A stretch of 44,679 bases of DNA from an uncultured Thomasclavelia sp. (lineage in GTDB: Bacteria > Bacillota_I > Bacilli_A > Erysipelotrichales > Coprobacillaceae), in contig CAJUOR010000007.1 in assembly GCA_910588165.1 (NCBI GenBank), forward strand, positions 1 to 44,679, in the 5' to 3' direction. Of this stretch, positions 42,071 to 44,679 are shown in pieces. A program made the position numbers and the translations under genes. Numbering within the stretch: position 1 is the first letter of the stretch; every line of letters starts with the position of its first letter. The notes under the pieces were generated by a model that saw only the letters and a list, made by a program, of their open reading frames with translations, did no database searches and had not been told where the DNA came from.

Positions 42071-42963
42071 CAGAAGATGAAGCAGGGCAACGTATTGATA
42101 AGCTTTTGATGAGCAATCAGGTCGCAAGTTCACGTACACAACTTCAAAATTATATTGCGGAAGGGCATTTGAAAGTTAATGGCAATATTGCCAAAGCTAA
42201 TTATAAAGTGCGTTTACATGATGAAATAACTTTGGTTATTCCTGATAGCGTGGATATGACTATCGAAGCCCAAGATATGGATTTAGATATTGTTTATGAA
42301 GATAGTGATGTGATTGTGGTCAATAAACCTAGCGGTATGATTGTGCACCCAAGTCCTGGGATTTATAAAGATACATTAGTCAATGGTTTGTTGTATGCCT
42401 GCAAGGATTTATCAGGTATCAACGGTGTTAATCGTCCGGGGATTGTCCATCGTATTGATAAGGATACAAGCGGTTTGTTGATGGTGGCTAAAAACGATAT
42501 GGCTCACCAAAGTTTATCTAAACAATTGCAAGATAAGACGGTTAAACGTTTTTACTATGCTTTAGTTCATGGGGTTATCAATCATAACTATGGGAAAATT
42601 GATGCGCCTATCGGTCGTGATGCCCGTGATCGTCAGGCGATGACAGTAACTGATGTCAATGCCAAAGAAGCTGTGACGAATTTTAGAGTTGTCGAAAGGT
42701 ACAAAAATTATACTTTAGTTGAATGTCAGTTGGAAACGGGAAGAACCCATCAAATTCGTGTTCATTTCCAATATATCGGTCATCCGGTTGTCGGAGATCC
42801 AAAATACGGTCGTAGAAGAGATAATACATCTTTTGGGCAATATCTTCATGCTAAAGTCTTAGGCTTTGAGCACCCACGAACACATGAACATCTTTTGTTT
42901 GATTCGGAATTACCTGATGAATTTAAAAAGAAGATTGAAGAAATTAAAGATGAAACGTATTAG
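42046..42963 (+). CDS. rluD: RluD-family 23S rRNA pseudouridine synthase
   Basis: Isomerises uridines in 23S rRNA, by family resemblance in helix 69. The 305-residue protein has an N-terminal S4 domain (about 13-70) and the RluA-family catalytic domain with HRIDKDTSG at 135-143, in which D138 is the catalytic aspartate. The YYALVHG and ETGRTHQIRVHF motifs are intact. In Bacillus the equivalent (ylyB) also follows lspA. The start follows AGGAG inside lspA. The exact target uridines cannot be read from the sequence. Confidence 0.94.
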   Translation: METIKIIITEDEAGQRIDKLLMSNQVASSRTQLQNYIAEGHLKVNGNIAKANYKVRLHDEITLVIPDSVDMTIEAQDMDLDIVYEDSDVIVVNKPSGMIVHPSPGIYKDTLVNGLLYACKDLSGINGVNRPGIVHRIDKDTSGLLMVAKNDMAHQSLSKQLQDKTVKRFYYALVHGVINHNYGKIDAPIGRDARDRQAMTVTDVNAKEAVTNFRVVERYKNYTLVECQLETGRTHQIRVHFQYIGHPVVGDPKYGRRRDNTSFGQYLHAKVLGFEHPRTHEHLLFDSELPDEFKKKIEEIKDETY

Positions 42964-42992
42964 AGCGTAATCTAAAAGATTTCGCTCTTTTT
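42962..42992 (+). terminator. Terminator after rluD
   Basis: AGAGCG (42962-42967) pairs with CGCTCT (42983-42988), with AATCT/AGATT inside, followed by T residues. The rluD stop TAG overlaps the first bases. Confidence 0.8.
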
Positions 42993-43002
42993 CACTTTTT
43001 TA

Positions 43003-43031
43003 TTGAGAAAGCCCTTGCAATCGGTTATAAT
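43003..43031 (+). promoter_or_regulatory. Sigma-A promoter of the ABC transporter genes
   Basis: TTGAGA (43003-43008), 17-base spacer, perfect TATAAT (43026-43031), about 20 bases before a GAGGGAGG ribosome site. Confidence 0.85.
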
Positions 43032-43056
43032 TAAATCATTCTGAGGGAGGCATATT

Positions 43057-44319
43057 ATGGGAACAATTAAATTTGCGCTACGAATGTTGAAGGCTGATTT
43101 CAAGAAGAGTCTTTTTTATTGTGGTTCGTTAATCTTCTCTACAATGATTGTGTTTGTGTTTTTTAATATGACCGCTAATCCGGTTTATGGCGGTGATCCA
43201 AGTGGGAAGTCGCAATCTTTTACGACGATACTTTCTTTGATTGTCGTTATCATCGCAATGGTCATGGCATTTTTTGCTAATTCATTTTACTTAGCTAATA
43301 AATCGAAAGAGTTAGCAATTGAAACCTTGAGTGGTGGCAGTGTTTTAACATTAGCTAATTATATTTTGACACAGAATTTTTTGATTATGTTGATTGCTAT
43401 ACCTATCGGTCTTGTTTTAGGCTATTTAACAATCCCTTTAATCAACAGTTATCTCTATCCACGTTTAGATGCAACAAGCCCCATTTGGCAAATCTATCCG
43501 GCGGGGATAGGCTATACGATTGTCAGTTTAGCGACCGAAATGGTGTGGTTGGTTATTGTCGATACCGGTTATGCGTATCGGACGGAAATTATCAGCTTAA
43601 TTCAAGCTGATAAAACGATGAATCCTAAATCTAAAGGCATGATTAAATTACCTGATTTTATCTTTGTTTTACTTTATATTTTGCCGATGACACTTATTTT
43701 GGCATTAGAAGAGGAAGCAACGATGTATTTAGCTATATCATGTATCGGTTTATTTGGTATTAGCGGGATATTAAAAGCGGTGATGCCAAAGATGTTAAGA
43801 AGTGTTGTCCATAACAAATACTATAATCACCCACATAAAATCATATCAATCAATAATCTTAATCATTCCTTGAAGCAGGCGACGACTTTAATTCAAATGG
43901 TTATTATTTCAGCGACTTTTCTAGTTTGCTTTATGTGTGTCTATTTTGAAAATCCGCGACAATTAGTTATTATTTTAATGTCGTATGCGGTCTTAACGTT
44001 TATGATGGCAGTGTCGATTACTTATAAAGTAATGATTGAGGCTATGCAACGCAAGTTGAGTTTTCGTCATTTAAAGATGATTGGCTATGTGACCAAGGAT
44101 TTGAAAAAGGTTATTGCACAAGAAGTTTTCGGATTGTATGCCGTAATTATTATTTTCCCGCTACTTTATTTTATCGCCATTTTATTCAAATTTGTGGCTG
44201 CCGGTAAGATAACGGGAATATTCGGTTTAGGAATTTTATTGTTTTATATCTTAATCTTTGTATTAGCCGGCTTTATTTCTTATTTTATTTATCAAAAAAT
44301 TGTACTTAAAGGGGGGTAA
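43057..44319 (+). CDS. FtsX-like ABC transporter permease
   Basis: A 420-residue membrane protein with about ten hydrophobic helices. The first half has the FtsX-type pattern: ANSFYLANKSKELAIETLSGG, where the SKE-G arm contacts the ATPase, then LTQNFLIMLIAIPIGLVLGY. There is no large extracellular domain of the kind found in BceB-type antibiotic-resistance permeases. A second, weaker FtsX-like unit may be present from about 260 (VMIEAMQRKLSFRHLKMIGY). It is followed five bases later by an ATPase gene, so it forms part of an export or mechanotransmission ABC complex. Substrate unknown. Confidence 0.85.
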   Translation: MGTIKFALRMLKADFKKSLFYCGSLIFSTMIVFVFFNMTANPVYGGDPSGKSQSFTTILSLIVVIIAMVMAFFANSFYLANKSKELAIETLSGGSVLTLANYILTQNFLIMLIAIPIGLVLGYLTIPLINSYLYPRLDATSPIWQIYPAGIGYTIVSLATEMVWLVIVDTGYAYRTEIISLIQADKTMNPKSKGMIKLPDFIFVLLYILPMTLILALEEEATMYLAISCIGLFGISGILKAVMPKMLRSVVHNKYYNHPHKIISINNLNHSLKQATTLIQMVIISATFLVCFMCVYFENPRQLVIILMSYAVLTFMMAVSITYKVMIEAMQRKLSFRHLKMIGYVTKDLKKVIAQEVFGLYAVIIIFPLLYFIAILFKFVAAGKITGIFGLGILLFYILIFVLAGFISYFIYQKIVLKGG

Positions 44320-44324
44320 CAGTC

Positions 44325-44679
44325 ATGAGTGTTATCGTAGAAGCAAAAGATGTGGTAAAAATCTATGGTGATGATGAAAAAACACAAGTTGTCGCATTAG
44401 ATCATGTGAGTTTAAATATTGAAGAAGGTGATTTTATTACTGTTATGGGGCCATCAGGCGCAGGCAAATCAACTTTTCTGAATAATTTAGCCACAATTGA
44501 TTTACCGACAAGTGGGAGTGTTAAAATTAACGGTAAGCAAGTAAGAGTTATGGGGGAAACGGAGATTGGACGTTTTCGGTATGAGAATTTGGGTTTTATC
44601 TTTCAGGAGTTTAATTTATTACAAACATTGCCGATTGAAGAAAACGTAGCTGTGCCTTTAACCCTGAAAAATATTCCTT
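44325..44679 (+). CDS. ABC transporter ATP-binding protein, N-terminal fragment
   Basis: The gene runs off the right edge; 118 codons are visible. It encodes the nucleotide-binding subunit of a MacB/LolD/BceA-type transporter. Walker A is GPSGAGKST at 42-50, and the Q-loop FQEFNLLQTL follows NLGFI near residue 97-106; signature and Walker B lie outside. The ATG at 44325 follows AAAGGGGGG. It sits directly after the FtsX-like permease, its expected partner. Confidence 0.93.
   Translation, partial: MSVIVEAKDVVKIYGDDEKTQVVALDHVSLNIEEGDFITVMGPSGAGKSTFLNNLATIDLPTSGSVKINGKQVRVMGETEIGRFRYENLGFIFQEFNLLQTLPIEENVAVPLTLKNIP

Noticed and set aside
43057..44679. BceAB-type antimicrobial peptide resistance module
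   Set aside because: The permease lacks the large extracellular domain and no BceRS-type two-component genes are visible; the window ends before the locus does.
1..44679. Mollicute-type genetic code (UGA as Trp), suggested by low GC
   Set aside because: TGA is used as a stop at the ends of carB and rsmH, and tryptophan codons in all genes read are TGG.

Overview
The window is low-GC, gene-dense DNA from a Gram-positive, endospore-forming member of the Bacillota. Three things support this: gene order closely matching Bacillus (ylbD-ylbE-ylbF-rsmD-coaD, spoVID-ysxE-valS, mraZ-rsmH-ftsL-pbpB-spoVD-murE-mraY-murD, sepF-ylmH-divIVA-ileS-lspA-rluD), T-box and PyrR-type leaders, and sporulation genes (spoVID, ysxE, spoVD, ylbD). 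TGA is used as a stop (carB, rsmH), so the code is standard. The combination of a reduced dcw cluster, cadherin-like surface protein and AT-rich base use suggests the Erysipelotrichia/Coprobacillaceae area, but that placement is an inference. No rRNA, tRNA, IS element, prophage or CRISPR array was seen.

Layout. 1-177: 5' end of mutY on the minus strand, divergent from a plus-strand run (UPF0223 protein, ftsW, ylbD, ylbE, ylbF, rsmD, coaD). 3768-11042: a pyrimidine operon (pyrB-carB-pyrK-pyrD-pyrF-pyrE) behind a PyrR-type attenuator and closed by a strong terminator; carA, pyrC and pyrR are not here. 11104-15408: short units comprising a cadherin-like single-pass membrane protein with a long charged cytoplasmic tail, a 44-codon membrane mini-ORF with its own promoter and terminator, a mazF-type toxin without an adjacent antitoxin, and a two-gene membrane unit ending in a CPBP protease. 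15459-21027: spoVID-ysxE, then a valine T-box driving a membrane-anchored DUF4375 protein and valS. 21056-26527: a plus-strand MATE exporter facing a minus-strand group (82-aa unknown protein, topB, second MATE exporter).

26684-36396: division and cell-wall (dcw) cluster from mraZ to murD. The genes that normally follow murD (spoVE, murG, divIB, ftsA, ftsZ) are replaced by a 346-bp AT-rich spacer bounded by two terminator-like hairpins. 36587-42992: sepF, ylmH, divIVA, an isoleucine T-box with ileS, then lspA and rluD. 43003-44679: an FtsX-type ABC permease and the start of its ATPase.

Most of the window is core machinery for pyrimidine synthesis, septal and spore peptidoglycan, aminoacylation and RNA modification. 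The least explained parts are the 13.2-13.4 kb mini-ORF and neighbouring orphan MazF, the T-box-controlled DUF4375 protein, the cadherin-like membrane protein, the Cys-rich YsxE homologue, and the murD-sepF spacer. I did not find convincing evidence of a wholly new multi-gene system.
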